NCBI GenBank assembly: GCA_026419775.2
Contig: JAOPGA020000288.1
Coordinates: 1 to 64,000, forward strand
Direction: 5' to 3'
From: Acrasis kona
Lineage: Eukaryota > Heterolobosea > Eutetramitea > Acrasida > Acrasidae
DNA: 64,000 bases
In this document: positions 9,939 through 20,694 of the stretch, one piece after another
Numbering within the stretch: position 1 is the stretch's first letter
Layout of the letters: each line of letters begins with the position of its first letter
The notes under the pieces: generated by a model
The model's input: only the letters and a program-made list of their open reading frames with translations
The model's database searches: none
What the model was told of the DNA's origin: nothing
Translations under genes and position numbers: made by a program

Positions 9939-10536
9939 TTATAATTGTCTGATTACTTTTGCTGGATTTCCACCAACAATGACGTTAGACGGAACATCTC
10001 CAACAACAACAGAACCAGCGGCTACAACCACATTGTCACCAATTGTTACACCAGGACATATTATGCTACCACCACAAAGCCAAACATTGTGACCAATTTT
10101 AACTGGTTTGGATATTTCGGTATAATTGGGTCTCCTGTTTCTTTTTTCTGGGCAGATATCACGGGTTGATGCATAGATTTGTACACCTGGAGCGCACATG
10201 CAATTATTACCGATCACAACAGGTGCACAATCAAGAATAACACAATTATGATTCATGTAAAAATTCTCTCCGACATGGATATTGCAACCATAGTCGCAGC
10301 GGAAGTCAGGTTTGATTCTGATTCCTTTACCTGCATAACCAAATAGACTCATCAAAATTTCAACTCTCTTCATAGGCTCTGCTTCTGATGTTTTGTTAAA
10401 TTCCTCTACCTTAAGACGGCATTTTGTCCTCAAATCCACTAAAATCTGATCAAGGTTAAGCCGCCACTTTCGATGAACTAACAGTGTCCATAGGATTATA
10501 CGGTCCACCAGCGACCATAACATCAAGTTCTGACAT
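9939..10536 (-). CDS. Maltose/galactoside O-acetyltransferase-like enzyme
   Basis: Two exons on the minus strand (10536-10483, 10445-9939) with a 37 nt intron give 186 residues, the usual length. The N-terminal Mac domain (GGPYNPMDT joined to LVDLRTKCR and EFN) is followed by a left-handed beta-helix of hexapeptide repeats; the catalytic His is in NFYMNHNCVILD and the end has the family's VVVGDVPSNVIVGGNPAKVI. Such enzymes transfer acetyl from acetyl-CoA to sugars and are mainly bacterial. The spliceosomal intron shows that this copy is a resident eukaryotic gene. Confidence 0.9.
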
Positions 10537-10614
10537 GATATCAATTTGCTATTTATAAGTTGATAATTACAATGGACACAAAAGTTTATTGGTACAAAGT
10601 TAAAATATCTTTGG

Positions 10615-12215
10615 TCATGCTTTGTTAAAAAACTGTTTTGTAAAATTATACCTGTTAATCAATGGATCTATATTGTACGGAAACACATGCTTTAGCTTCT
10701 GAACTTGACACATGACATTAGACATCAAGGTTGAGACATTCTCCTGCTCAGATTTCGACAAAGAGCACTGAAATTGATTTGTATGTGAACATACAAACTT
10801 GAAATAATCTAACATATACACAAGTAGTGTAGTTGCAGTCTCTTTTGAAATTAAATAATCCACGAACACTTGTTTGTCATAGGAAATACAACAACAAAAT
10901 TTCTCAAACATCACGTGTGGGTCTAATATCTGCTTGATTAGATCTATTGATATGTAATTTGAATTTAAAATTGAGTCATATGTGGTGAAAACTCTGTAGA
11001 AATAAAAATAAACTTAATTGTTAGAACATACTTGTAGAGGTTTTGTGACATCTGAAGCAGGTCCAACATGTGTTTATCATCTAAAATGAACAAAGCAAAG
11101 ATTTTGGTGTGGATCAAACGTACATCAAACATATGTACAATGGAAGCTACGTAAGATGAGCATTAGAAACATTTTTATTTATAGACATACTCAGTTGTTT
11201 GTAGAGCGCATCAAGACCCTCTACACTTCCAATCTTACTGCTTTCAAAGATACAATACGCCACCACAATAATGACAACTCTAACTTGTAGTTTTACATCA
11301 TTGTCAACAAGGGATGTGGGTGCAGATAGATCAAATGTGCACTCTTTATATTGTGCTATCAGAGAACAAGATACATTTAAAAACAATTTTAAAAACGAGA
11401 TTCCACCTTTGTTTGATTTTAAAATGTTTAAAGAGATGCTCAAATATTTATTTATGATATAACCATTTTTGTCATTGATTTTAAAGTCATTGTAGACCCT
11501 ATCGCTCATTCTACGTATTGGATCGTAACAAATTTCCTTTAAATCATTTTTATTAAAATCGTCATCATTCAAAATTAATTTAACAATCCTTCCTAGAAAC
11601 GAATAGTATGAGAATAATACATTTTCTCTCTTTTCGTTCCAAAATATGTCGTCCAACTGGACTATATTTTTTGTAATCCAGTGACAAAACTCATCGGCTT
11701 CATCTGAGCTGGACACAACCTTGCAACAAGAAGACAGCATGTTTAGTAGATATGTCTCAGACAGCCCGGTGCTTGATTTTTCTGTACTTAAAAATTTCAG
11801 GACAGTATCAAGTAGAGGAAGGCTGTTCGAGTCATTTTCTACCAAACAACGAAAGTATGATACGATGCAATTACAAAGGGAGAATTTTAATGAGTGACTC
11901 CCGAATGTATACATTTTTTTAACCTAGGTGATGATTAATTAAAGAGCAAAATGTTGTTACGAAAGAGTCGAGTGGGCATGCGTCCAATAAAGTGTCATGT
12001 ATTTGTTGAGGACAGTTTTCAAACAATGATGACAACGAGTTTAAGCAAATCAAGCAAACATACTCATCGCTGCTGTCTAAAAAGTGGAAAAGATGTTGAA
12101 TTTGTTTTGCAAGGTCAACACGATCCAAACCAGTCTTCCTCTTTTTGAATGGTCTACTACCATTTGAACTCAATATGTTATTGTACTCTTTCAAAACATG
12201 CTCTAGTTCTTCCAT
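10615..12215 (-). CDS. Protein Lines homologue (LINS1-like)
   Basis: Five exons on the minus strand: 12215-11961, 11923-11191, 11146-11120, 11080-11032, 10993-10615. The introns are 37, 44, 39 and 38 nt and every junction preserves the frame, including one 27 nt micro-exon. The 480-residue product is helical throughout. The last exon carries the Lines C-terminal signature around YDKQVFVDYLISKETATTLL followed by a MLDYFKFV helix. Lines proteins are conserved in animals and plants; human LINS1 variants cause intellectual disability, but the molecular function is unclear. The identification rests mainly on the C-terminal motif. Confidence 0.7.
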
Positions 12216-12384
12216 GGCTGGTTGAGCGCGTTACAATGTTTAAATCAAACCATACCAACAGTCCTCTAGGCCTTGATAACTTGGTATTATAAGCTAGGTA
12301 GCATAATAGTTTGTAAGTTAATAGATATTTCCTTACATGCTATACTTAGGTACCACGATAATTTTAAAAATTTACATTTCGGCA

Positions 12385-12744
12385 TTAAAGGTTAAGCAAG
12401 TATTTATTTAATATGATTACAAATGTCACTATTGTTGTTATAATTAGCGTTGTCATGAGGGCGTATGATTTTGGGTTAATGTCAGTGGTGTTGTTCTTCA
12501 AAGTTGAATTTATTGGTGGTTGAAATGACGACCTGAGGTTTTTGTTATAAAATGGTTTTACTTCTCTTTTGATTTGGTAGGGATTTAACTCTGGCAGTAA
12601 AGATTCTTCACTTTGAATGATAGTTGCGGCAGTGTCTTTGAGCTCTGTAAGCCTATCGGAGATCTTCCCCGCAACATTGACCGTCCTATCCTTAATGATA
12701 TCGAAGTTTGCTAGTCCAAGGATTGATGTGATGCTCATGTTCAT
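12385..12744 (-). CDS. Tail-anchored small protein
   Basis: 119 residues from the Met at 12744; an alternative Met lies two codons later. The soluble part is polar with a predicted helix (GKISDRLTELKDTAATIIQ). A single C-terminal transmembrane segment (LIITTIVTFVIILNKYLL) ends almost at the stop, the layout of a tail-anchored protein of the ER or mitochondrial outer membrane. The SNARE-like layout is not supported by heptads. Family unknown. Confidence 0.55.
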   Translation of the reverse strand: MNMSITSILGLANFDIIKDRTVNVAGKISDRLTELKDTAATIIQSEESLLPELNPYQIKREVKPFYNKNLRSSFQPPINSTLKNNTTDINPKSYALMTTLIITTIVTFVIILNKYLLNL

Positions 12745-12820
12745 TTTTTGTTCTAAATTTGAATTTAAAATCAAAGCTAATCTTAGAAAATAATAGGGAG
12801 ATCATCCATTACAAAATATC

Positions 12821-15155
12821 TTATTTATTTACAGGTACATTTTTTAATAAGAACCTTGCCACCTTTGTCAAATAGTGTGATACCGCAGCATATGACCTGA
12901 TGCTGTGTCTTTCGCTTGGATACATTGCAAGTGTATAACCCTTTCCACACTCAATCAGCTCGTCAATGAGTGCAGTGGTGTGTGCAAAATGTACATTCTC
13001 ATCCATCATGCCACACAACAATAGCAAACGATCTTCACAATCATCTGGTAGTTGTGGAACATAATGAAGTACGGATCCCAATTTATAACCACTTGCGTTA
13101 TGGTCAGGCATGCCCATATACCTTTCGGTATAACCAGAGTCATACAACTCCCAACAAGTAACGGGTGCACCAGCCACTACTGCTCTAAAGTAATGTCCGA
13201 ACTGAGCCAAGCACATCAAGGCCAAATATCCTCCATAACTCCACCCAAAAGCAGCAACACGGGATTTATCTATATTTACAATATTGTTTCGGATCAAAAA
13301 ATCAATTCCTTCAATATGGTCGATGACTTCAAACTGACCCATACTGTTTTTCAAAATACTTTCAAAAGCAAGACCTCGTCGAGAACTACCTCTACCATCA
13401 ATCATGATGACTACGTAACCCAAAGAAGCAAAGAATTGAAGTCGTCCGTTGGATCTTAACGAATAATTATTGGTAACCAACTGAACAGCAGGACCACCAT
13501 AAATGTACAAAAGAGCAGGATAGCTTTTATTGGGATCATATTTTTCAGGTAAATAATAACAACCACATAACAAATCTTGACTAGAGTTATAAAATCGGAA
13601 AATCTTTGGAACGATAATTGGGAAATTTCTACACATGTAACCAGAATAATGACACGTACAATCAAGCACGTGCAATTTGGACCATTTATTATCTAAAAGA
13701 GATTTTTCGTACACAATACATTCTACAACTCCAGATAAATTGGATCGGTTGCATATCATTCTTGTTCTTGTTCCATTAAATGTGATCTGATCATGATCAT
13801 AATTTAAATCAGTGATGCGCTCGATCACATTTGAATCCGATTCATAGTTGGTGTAATAAACATGTCTTTCGAGAAAAGTGTCCTTGGTGCCCATAAAGTA
13901 AACAATAGACATTGGTTCGTCCAAATAAATTTTACAATTATTAAAGTCAACTTGCCAATCTCCGCTCGTAATTTGTTTCTTTAGTGCGAACTGACCCTTC
14001 GCGTCCACGACGTACATGTACAAGTGATTGAAGCCCGTTAACGTTTCGTTCAGATGGATCAAGTTACCGTTCCTTAGGAAATAGTTTGAGTCCTTTACAT
14101 TAATCCAACTTTCACTTTTTTCTTCCAAGATGGTTCTAGAGGAATCATGTTTGGGATTGATGAGGACGATTGCGGATCTCTGTTGACTTCTCTCTAACAA
14201 GTTCAAGTAAATGTATCCATCAGGGGTCCAACCACATCTCGACACATATTCATGCCAAGAATGTAAAGTGCAAAGATCGTATTTTTTTCGTTGTAATTTT
14301 CCTGTTGATGGTTCGAAATCAATCACGCACAATGTTGATTTGGCATTGGGTTCCCCTGCTCTTGGGTAGCGGAACTGATCTACTTTCATTTTACAACCGC
14401 TGTTGGGAATGTTGATGTGAGGTACTTTGCTTTCGTCTACCTCCAAATAGGCTACTCGGTAGGTTTGATCCACAGGACAACTTGGATCCCACCAATAACC
14501 AGTGAAGCGGTCGAATTCCTCCTGCATGATGAATTCAGCAACGCCACTGGTGCAATTGTCTGGAGATGTTGTGATTCTGTGCGTCAAACCCTTTTTAATG
14601 TCATGAAAGTAAATGTCGCGATCGCTAATGTATGACACCAAACATCCATCTGGAGAGAATTTTGCATCCATTTTAGCATGCACGTCGTCAATGGGGGTGG
14701 GAAGGACTATTAATTCTTTTGTTATTGTGTTATATAAAAGTAAAGAACATCCTGACGGTAACAGTATTTGATGGGTGCTGGCTATTAAACCTTTGGTTCG
14801 TAAAAATGTGAACTAACCTTTCATGTGTTATGTAGGAACTGATTCCATTTGTTCGTGAGCGCTGCCTTTCTCTTAATAGTTCCTCCTCTATTGTTAATTT
14901 TCTGTTTAAATCGGCTAGATCTAGTTCAATTCTCGACCGCACAGTGTTAGTTTCTATATTTTTTTCGAGTCCACAAAGTGCATTGGTCGGTCCAAAACCG
15001 TTTTGAATCATTGACAAAAAGTAGACTTCATCATTTATAAACTGAAAGTGATTCGGTACTTGAAGGATAGAACTGGTGGTGATGGATATTGATGCCATCA
15101 CATTGGACGATATCATTTGGCTTTGGCTTTGGCTTTGAGATGCATGAGGGGGCAT
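12821..15155 (-). CDS. Dipeptidyl peptidase 8/9-like serine peptidase (S9B)
   Basis: Two exons (15155-14818 and 14777-12821) with a 40 nt intron give 764 residues. The N-terminal region contains the ELLRERQRSRTNGISSY helix typical of DPP8/9, then a beta-propeller with the EEFDRFTGYWWDP motif (dipeptide-anchoring Glu pair). The alpha/beta hydrolase domain has the nucleophile in GWSYGGY (about residue 626), an Asp in MMDENVHF (about 705) and a His in SERHSIR (about 737). It should cleave X-Pro or X-Ala dipeptides from peptide N-termini. No signal peptide or membrane anchor is seen, so it is cytosolic like DPP8/9. Confidence 0.9.
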
Positions 15156-15647
15156 CTAGACGGTTTCAATCAATATAAAAATGAGGTTTTGATTCAAAAT
15201 ACCGTATCTAAAAATAAGATCCAGCCATTTTAGACTTACAGAAATATGCAAAAAATGTTCGAAAAGCATTGTGTTAATAAATGATATCACATTGTTGTTT
15301 AACTAGGGCTCCTACCGAAAGGTTTCGAAACAGTATTACTCCACTTCTTTTTTTGAAATAAACTTTCGTCAAAAAACAGCTTTGAGAAGAAGCTTTTATA
15401 AAAAACATGTGAAATTTCGAAAGACAACAAAGTATAATAAATAACAACTTTGATTATTTGAAATAAATTGATCATTTTATTACGTCTTTTATTTGTTATT
15501 GTCATGATTAGCAGCTATTGCCCATAGTTGAAATGGCCTCTTTGTTGATGGGAAAGTTCTTTCAATTGTACGACCTTTTCAAATGAATTAATCTTGTGTT
15601 ATATCATCGTAATAGGATTTGTGCATTTCCCAAAGAGCCAACAGATT
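15156..15647. other. AT-rich intergenic region
   Basis: This is the shared 5' flank of the DPP gene and of whatever lies at 15648. A 16-codon ATG frame at about 15533 is the only open stretch, and no motif was recognised. Confidence 0.4.
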
Positions 15648-15794
15648 ATGAAACCCATCGCAACGTTTTGTTTGCTGATTGTGATGGGGTGGGCACACAA
15701 TTCCAGTTCTGACCTCCGTTGGCACTCGTGTCTTTCGAATTTTTTATTGTGCGCACGAAATAATCAATGTTACCCTCCCAATGAAACAGTTTAA
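15648..15794 (+). CDS. Small ORF with signal-peptide-like start
   Basis: 48 codons. The N-terminus (MKPIATFCLLIVMGWAHNSSS) resembles a secretory signal peptide with a plausible cleavage site. The remaining 28 residues carry four cysteines. It ends 91 bp before the next gene. It may be a small secreted peptide or chance. Confidence 0.3.
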   Translation: MKPIATFCLLIVMGWAHNSSSDLRWHSCLSNFLLCARNNQCYPPNETV

Positions 15795-15885
15795 CAAGTA
15801 CACGAAGTTCTATCTTATGCACTCTTTCGATTTTGTTCAGCGCCTCTAATTTCCGTTACAACCTTTTGTTGTTTTAGCCACCGCC

Positions 15886-16584
15886 ATGGGAAGGAACAAG
15901 AAGAGCAAGCCTGAACCAAGCGTTGAGAAGGCATTTACCGAAACTGATGTTAAAAAAATGGAATCTGAAAGTATATCCTCTGAAGCTGAGGATCGTCAGA
16001 CGTCACCCTCAACGCCTAAAAATGTGTCAACAGTCAAACCAAATGTTATGTCCTCACCTGATTTAAAATCAGCAACACCCAGAAGTGTTTTACAAGGACT
16101 GTGGGACGCTCCAGAAGAGCCTTATATAGATTTGCAACACGAGGAAGTTGAAACAAAGATCAGAGAAATAATCAAAAGAATAGAAACATCGCTTGATAAG
16201 CCTAACGTGATTGTAGCGAAAGAAGTACACGATTTTGCAGAACAAATGAAACAGTTCATACAAGAGGAGAAGGACAGGAAGGAGAAGATCCACAAAGAGC
16301 TAAAATCGGTCCACGACATTTTATCTAGGACTGATGCCCTCGTGAGTGGGATGGATAGTAAAATCAAGAAGCAAAATGAACAAATTGATAGACTTTTAAG
16401 AGAAGCCAAAACAGACAGAGAGGTAGTATCCAACATTAAGTACGAGAACGTTGTAGAGGAACGTGTTCAAGGCATTTCCTGGTATTTGATAGTTTTATTT
16501 ACAGTAGTGATTACTATTTGTGCGACGGCCCTCCTCTCAAATATATCCGTCGGAAACCGCCAGTACTCATTCCCTCCCTCATGA
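15886..16584 (+). CDS. Coiled-coil protein with C-terminal membrane anchor
   Basis: 232 residues with a good start context (CCGCCATGG). Residues 1-65 are polar and Ser/Pro-rich; 85-190 are strongly coiled-coil (ETKIREIIKRIETSL, KDRKEKIHKELKSVHDIL, KKQNEQIDRLLREAK); about 195-220 is a transmembrane helix (WYLIVLFTVVITICATALL) with a short lumenal tail. It could be a membrane tether or t-SNARE-like protein, but no SNARE zero-layer Gln was located with confidence. Confidence 0.65.
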   Translation: MGRNKKSKPEPSVEKAFTETDVKKMESESISSEAEDRQTSPSTPKNVSTVKPNVMSSPDLKSATPRSVLQGLWDAPEEPYIDLQHEEVETKIREIIKRIETSLDKPNVIVAKEVHDFAEQMKQFIQEEKDRKEKIHKELKSVHDILSRTDALVSGMDSKIKKQNEQIDRLLREAKTDREVVSNIKYENVVEERVQGISWYLIVLFTVVITICATALLSNISVGNRQYSFPPS

Positions 16585-16664
16585 ATCAATTTGTGTGACA
16601 CGTAGTCAATTTTTAACTAGATCCAACTACTATGAACAACTAATGTTAATGAAACTTTCTTTTA

Positions 16665-17127
16665 TTATGTACTTGTTGTGTTATCTTGTTTGCCTCTTAA
16701 CCTGATCTCCTCTCTTAACTCATCATCCTGCTTTTCTTTAATCAACAGCAATCGTTTATGAAGCTCCTTCATGTTGTCATTGTATGTGTGCGTTTTCTGT
16801 AACTCTCCTCTTAGAAATGCAGCCCTTAATAAATCTAAATTATCTTGGTTTGTCCTGAACGTGTTAGATTTCAAAATTATTATTAGATTCAACTCACACG
16901 CTGTTGATGCAATCGAACAACTCTTCCTGTTGTGTGTTACATGAATATACAACAGAAATTGTTTTGTTTTTGGTACATTCTGCGAAAGATTTCAATTGTG
17001 TGGCACATTTTCTGTACGCATATTTTCTAAGCCTCAAGCGAAGCGCTTCATCGATTTGATTTGGTATTGTGGTGTATCCATTTTGTTTTTCACCTCCAGC
17101 TTCGCGTGGTGAAGTTATCTCTTCCAT
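16665..17127 (-). CDS. CMC1-like twin CX9C mitochondrial protein
   Basis: Two exons (17127-16898, 16854-16665) with a 43 nt intron give 139 residues. Exon 1 has two exact CX9C motifs, C-ATQLKSFAE-C and C-NTQQEELFD-C, and the aromatic/FAEC pattern of the CMC1/COX19 group. These fold by disulphide relay (MIA40) in the intermembrane space and help assemble cytochrome c oxidase. The second exon adds a long charged helix, longer than in yeast Cmc1. Confidence 0.75.
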
Positions 17128-17174
17128 CTGTGAATCAATTATAGTGTGTCAACTTCAACATTGAACAATATTGA

Positions 17175-18272
17175 ATGTCATCAGCATACGAGTTTAAACA
17201 AAGGGTGGAAGCAAAGTTCTCTGCCATCGATAAGCTGTCATCCGCGCCACCTTTTCAACTAAATACAAGCCAACATTCGAACAAAAATGATACAGACAAC
17301 ATGTATAACACAGAAACAAAGTTCGACATTTTTGATGTAACAAAAGAATCAACAAAATATGATATAACAGAGGAGGAACAGCCTCTTGAGAATGTACCAA
17401 AACCCAGTACCTCATCCAAGGTGCTTATCTGTGTAAAAAGAAAGCGTGACGAAGAGCCAATAAACGATTTCTACCTAGAAGTTGATAGTGAAATGCCCTC
17501 AGCGAAAAGAATAAAAAATGTCGACGATATCACAAAAAAACTCGAAACCACAAATTTAGAGGATACCAAAAAGCCATCAGAAGATGTTAAAAAAATCAGA
17601 ATGTTTTCACTTGTAGAAACCGTTAACGACAGACGACGCGACACAGAAAAGAACGTGCTATCAAGAGTCCGCGAAAAGAGAACTCAATTAAAAGAGACAC
17701 CAGTGTCAACAAGGTCCCAAAACATTGAAAAAATGCAAAACGCAAACAGAAAAGTGCGTTTCGCAAAGATCATGGAAAAGAGACGTTTGGATCACGAAAC
17801 GAACATTGTACAGGTTGACTTGCAAGAAGAGATGGACGACTTTCAGGATCCAAGTATAAAGGATTACGTTTCGCTTTTAAAAGAACATTACAGGCCAGTA
17901 GAATCAGAATACGAATATGATTATTACTACATGGACGACAACCAACCAGAATCTTCAAATGACACTCAGCGAATGGTCGTTAAAATTGATGCTTTTGATG
18001 AGGAAAACATTTACGTTGACACCGAGTACGATCCCAAGCAAGATTCCGATTATGATTCTGAAGACTCTAATGCATCCTACCTTGACAAGAATGATTATCC
18101 TGACGAAGAACCAAGTTCAAATGAAGATGATGACGAGGAGCGGGATTCAGAAGACGGCTATGATGACTTTTATACTTCTCATCGGCCTAAGCGATACATG
18201 TCCGATTCGGAAGAACAAGATTCTGACCAGGACTCTGATGGTTCCGACGACGTGTCACGTTACAATTATTAA
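17175..18272 (+). CDS. IWR1: IWR1/SLC7A6OS-like RNA polymerase II nuclear import factor
   Basis: 365 residues, very polar. The N-terminal third has VLICVKRKRDEEPINDFYLE, matching the Iwr1 pattern of a beta strand plus KRKR. The acidic C-terminal part holds the signature YEYDYYYMDD, then DSEDSNASYLDKNDYPDEE (family D-S-N-A-E-x-x-x-x-N-D-Y-P-D-E). Iwr1 binds assembled RNA polymerase II in the cytoplasm and directs its import. Its start is 47 bp from the divergent CMC1-like gene, so the promoters are shared. Confidence 0.85.
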   Translation: MSSAYEFKQRVEAKFSAIDKLSSAPPFQLNTSQHSNKNDTDNMYNTETKFDIFDVTKESTKYDITEEEQPLENVPKPSTSSKVLICVKRKRDEEPINDFYLEVDSEMPSAKRIKNVDDITKKLETTNLEDTKKPSEDVKKIRMFSLVETVNDRRRDTEKNVLSRVREKRTQLKETPVSTRSQNIEKMQNANRKVRFAKIMEKRRLDHETNIVQVDLQEEMDDFQDPSIKDYVSLLKEHYRPVESEYEYDYYYMDDNQPESSNDTQRMVVKIDAFDEENIYVDTEYDPKQDSDYDSEDSNASYLDKNDYPDEEPSSNEDDDEERDSEDGYDDFYTSHRPKRYMSDSEEQDSDQDSDGSDDVSRYNY

Positions 18273-18327
18273 AAAAATTTATTTATTTTTAGTTTTCATT
18301 TTGTGTAATACAATCCTGGTGTCTTGT

Positions 18328-18691
18328 ATGTTCAAAAGTAGGAACATCGAACAAAGGCTGTGGGTATCCTATTCTTTAAAAGTGAAAGATTTATTTTTAA
18401 AAAAGTAGTGAACATATTTATTATGTATGTTTTTAGGTGCTGAACCATCTCAAAACATATAAAGCACTTCAAAAGCCGCAACATGCCATCTGCCATTACA
18501 CAAACTACAAATATGGATGCAGAGAGTGTAGAAAAAGGAGCACAAGGTCTAGGATGATATCCTATTTTTGGTCGTTCTTCAGCACACCAACCGCAAGCAT
18601 TCCATACCCAGACCACGAAAAGAATGAAGGAGTCAGCCAAGCTATTGACCTGCTGATTAAATCTGTCAATAAACTGCAACTGGACAGCTAA
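18328..18691 (+). CDS. Uncertain small gene
   Basis: A frame open from 18437 to 18691 ends in a plausible amphipathic helix (GVSQAIDLLIKSVNKLQLD). It could be joined to ATG 18328 by a 54 nt intron (donor after about 18382, acceptor TTTTTAG at 18436). A start at the in-frame ATG 18554 is the alternative. The antisense strand is also open here, so coding strand and model are uncertain. Confidence 0.25.
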
Positions 18692-19116
18692 GTGAGTTGT
18701 CAACATACGCCATCAAAAGGAGAATACTCTTTTACAGTTACTAAGCGATTATATGTGTCCATCGCATTATCTATTATCCGTTTTCGCCCTACAGTGCTCT
18801 AATTTTGGTTTTAGAACCAGCCAATACATATAGGTGCAATTTGGCTTGTTAAATAATATCCTAGTCCTAGTCCTATGTTAGAAGATTGTGCGTGGGTGAA
18901 GTCACTCATCAAAAGTATTTTCTTCAATAATCACAATTAGAGGACAACAAGAATTGTAACGACCAATATTTGCTTTTAATGGTAGTCCGAAATACAGAAA
19001 AGGATACTTGAATCTAATACACCCGCATTGGAAGCGACCCTTGAAAGAATTTTGTACCATGACTGGTATTTGAGGAAGTCTGCGGGGACAAAAACCAAAC
19101 ATCCAGACAAAACAAC
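18692..19116. other. Intergenic region with a possible minus-strand exon
   Basis: On the minus strand 19080-18902 reads as a plausible terminal exon (after a pyrimidine-rich GTCCCCGCAG acceptor) encoding QNSFKGRFQCGCIRFKYPF and more, ending TGA at 18902. Upstream exons would overlap the next gene antisense, so it is not called as a gene. A CCTAGT triplet repeats near 18862. Confidence 0.3.
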
Positions 19117-20376
19117 ATGAACATCGCGATAGTGACAGCGATACTATCCTTGCTGATGTACGTATGCGCGAAAGGCAACGCTCGACCTTACTACATTGTA
19201 AATAAAAGCCCCAGTAGGAGGACCAGGTTTGCACCTGACGCACGAGACGCTTCAATACTGGGTCTAACGCCAGCAGAAATCAAAGCCATATATTCATACA
19301 ATACTAGCATGAGCGCAGGATCAGGTCATACAATTGGTATAGTTGCGGCATATGATTCCCCCAACATTGAATCAGAACTTTCTACATACAGTACACAATT
19401 CGGTCTACCTGCATGCACCACCGCTAATGGTTGCTTCAAAAAAGTCGGGCAAACCGGTTCATCATACATTCCATCCGCTCCATCCTCCGAGAAGGGTTGG
19501 GTAGGTGAAATCTCCCTCGATGTAGAGCTAGTTCATGCCATAGCGCCTGGCGCTAAAATCCTACTCGTACTAGCCAATTCAGCAGAATCAGGTGATGTAC
19601 TGACTGCAGTTAATTATGCAAAAAAACACGCCAATTACATTAACATGAGTTTTGGATTTTCAGAGGACGGAACTGATCTTTCTTCAGATACCGTATTTTC
19701 TCAATCGCCAAGCGTTAGTTTCTTCGCAGCAAGTGGTGATTCTGGTAGTGGCGTTGAATACCCATCAAGTAGTCCTTATGTGATAGCAGTCGGAGGGACC
19801 ACCTTGAGCATTTCCGCCAAAGGAGTCATTACAGAAACTGGGTGGGTGGGATCCGGTGGAGGACCTTCTCAAATCGAACCTGCGTCTTTGGCACAATCTA
19901 ACTCTAATAGCGTGCAATCGACAACATCTTCAGACTATAGGAGTTTTAGAAAAGTACCGGATGTAAGCTGTGTCGCTGATCCAAACTCTGGTGTTGCAGT
20001 GTATAGTAATGGTATTTGGCAAGTGTTTGGTGGCACAAGTGCAGCGACGCCTATTATTACTGCAAGAGCTTCTCATACAGGTAAAGTAGTTAATGCCAAC
20101 TACATTTACAATGGCGGTTTGACTTTCAGAGACATTGTGACTGGTTATAGCCAAAGCACTACAACTTCACTCACCTATAGTTGTAATGTGGGATATGACT
20201 ATGTGACTGGTATGGGATCATGGATTGGTCTGTTTAATAGCAACATCACCACGATTATTGAATCTAGTACTACGTCGCCATCTGCTAGTAGTGCACAAGA
20301 TTCCTCTAGTTCTGGCTCGCTGTTGAGCTTCAATATGATTGTTCTCACATTATGCATTATAATTAATTTTATATAA
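19117..20376 (+). CDS. Sedolisin-like (S53) or subtilase-fold secreted peptidase, C-terminally anchored
   Basis: 419 residues. Signal peptide at 1-22. No long pro-domain is present. The catalytic core shows the sedolisin Glu-x3-Asp in EISLDVELVHAIAPGA, the SGDSG region, and the nucleophile in FGGTSAATP (about residue 303). The C-terminus is Ser/Thr-rich and then hydrophobic (NMIVLTLCIIINFI), consistent with a GPI signal or membrane tail. S53 enzymes are acid endopeptidases or tripeptidyl peptidases of lysosome-like compartments. The missing propeptide may indicate another zymogen arrangement. Confidence 0.8.
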   Translation: MNIAIVTAILSLLMYVCAKGNARPYYIVNKSPSRRTRFAPDARDASILGLTPAEIKAIYSYNTSMSAGSGHTIGIVAAYDSPNIESELSTYSTQFGLPACTTANGCFKKVGQTGSSYIPSAPSSEKGWVGEISLDVELVHAIAPGAKILLVLANSAESGDVLTAVNYAKKHANYINMSFGFSEDGTDLSSDTVFSQSPSVSFFAASGDSGSGVEYPSSSPYVIAVGGTTLSISAKGVITETGWVGSGGGPSQIEPASLAQSNSNSVQSTTSSDYRSFRKVPDVSCVADPNSGVAVYSNGIWQVFGGTSAATPIITARASHTGKVVNANYIYNGGLTFRDIVTGYSQSTTTSLTYSCNVGYDYVTGMGSWIGLFNSNITTIIESSTTSPSASSAQDSSSSGSLLSFNMIVLTLCIIINFI

Positions 20377-20551
20377 ATACCACTTTTTCGACGTTGAATG
20401 GACATCAACTTCTACAAGTTATCATAACTTTATGATGAAACTTTGGAAGTTTATTGTTCCTCATTTGATTGTATATAACAGTAATAAATTAAAGTTTTTA
20501 TTTGCATGTTTAATTTGTAAAAATGGTCCCCTCTATCTTTTTGTGCTTAGT

Positions 20552-20680
20552 AGCTCACCATCATATTCTCAAAGTAGGCCTCGTTATTTGGTTGCTTAGA
20601 TGTATCCTTATTCACAATTTTTTCAACCCATTTATTTGAGCTTGCGGATTGTTCTCAGTTGGTGTGCGGTAGACAAAACA
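20552..20680 (-). CDS. 3' exon of an unidentified minus-strand gene
   Basis: The minus strand reads SSNKWVEKIVNKD, then a polar stretch and NNEAYFENMMVSY with TAA at 20552. An overlapping frame (KVCFVYRTPTENNPQAQIN) lies just upstream after a TTTTCAG acceptor at about 20691. The two segments look like one coding region broken by one frame step. No ATG or 5' exon is found before the ATP23-like gene begins on the other strand. Confidence 0.35.
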
Positions 20681-20694
20681 GACCTTCAGACTGA

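Noticed and set aside
18902..19255. Minus-strand ORF of 117 codons
   Set aside because: Its 5' half is antisense to the signal peptide of the sedolisin-like gene. Only the 3' part looks coding, so it is noted as a possible exon and not as a gene.
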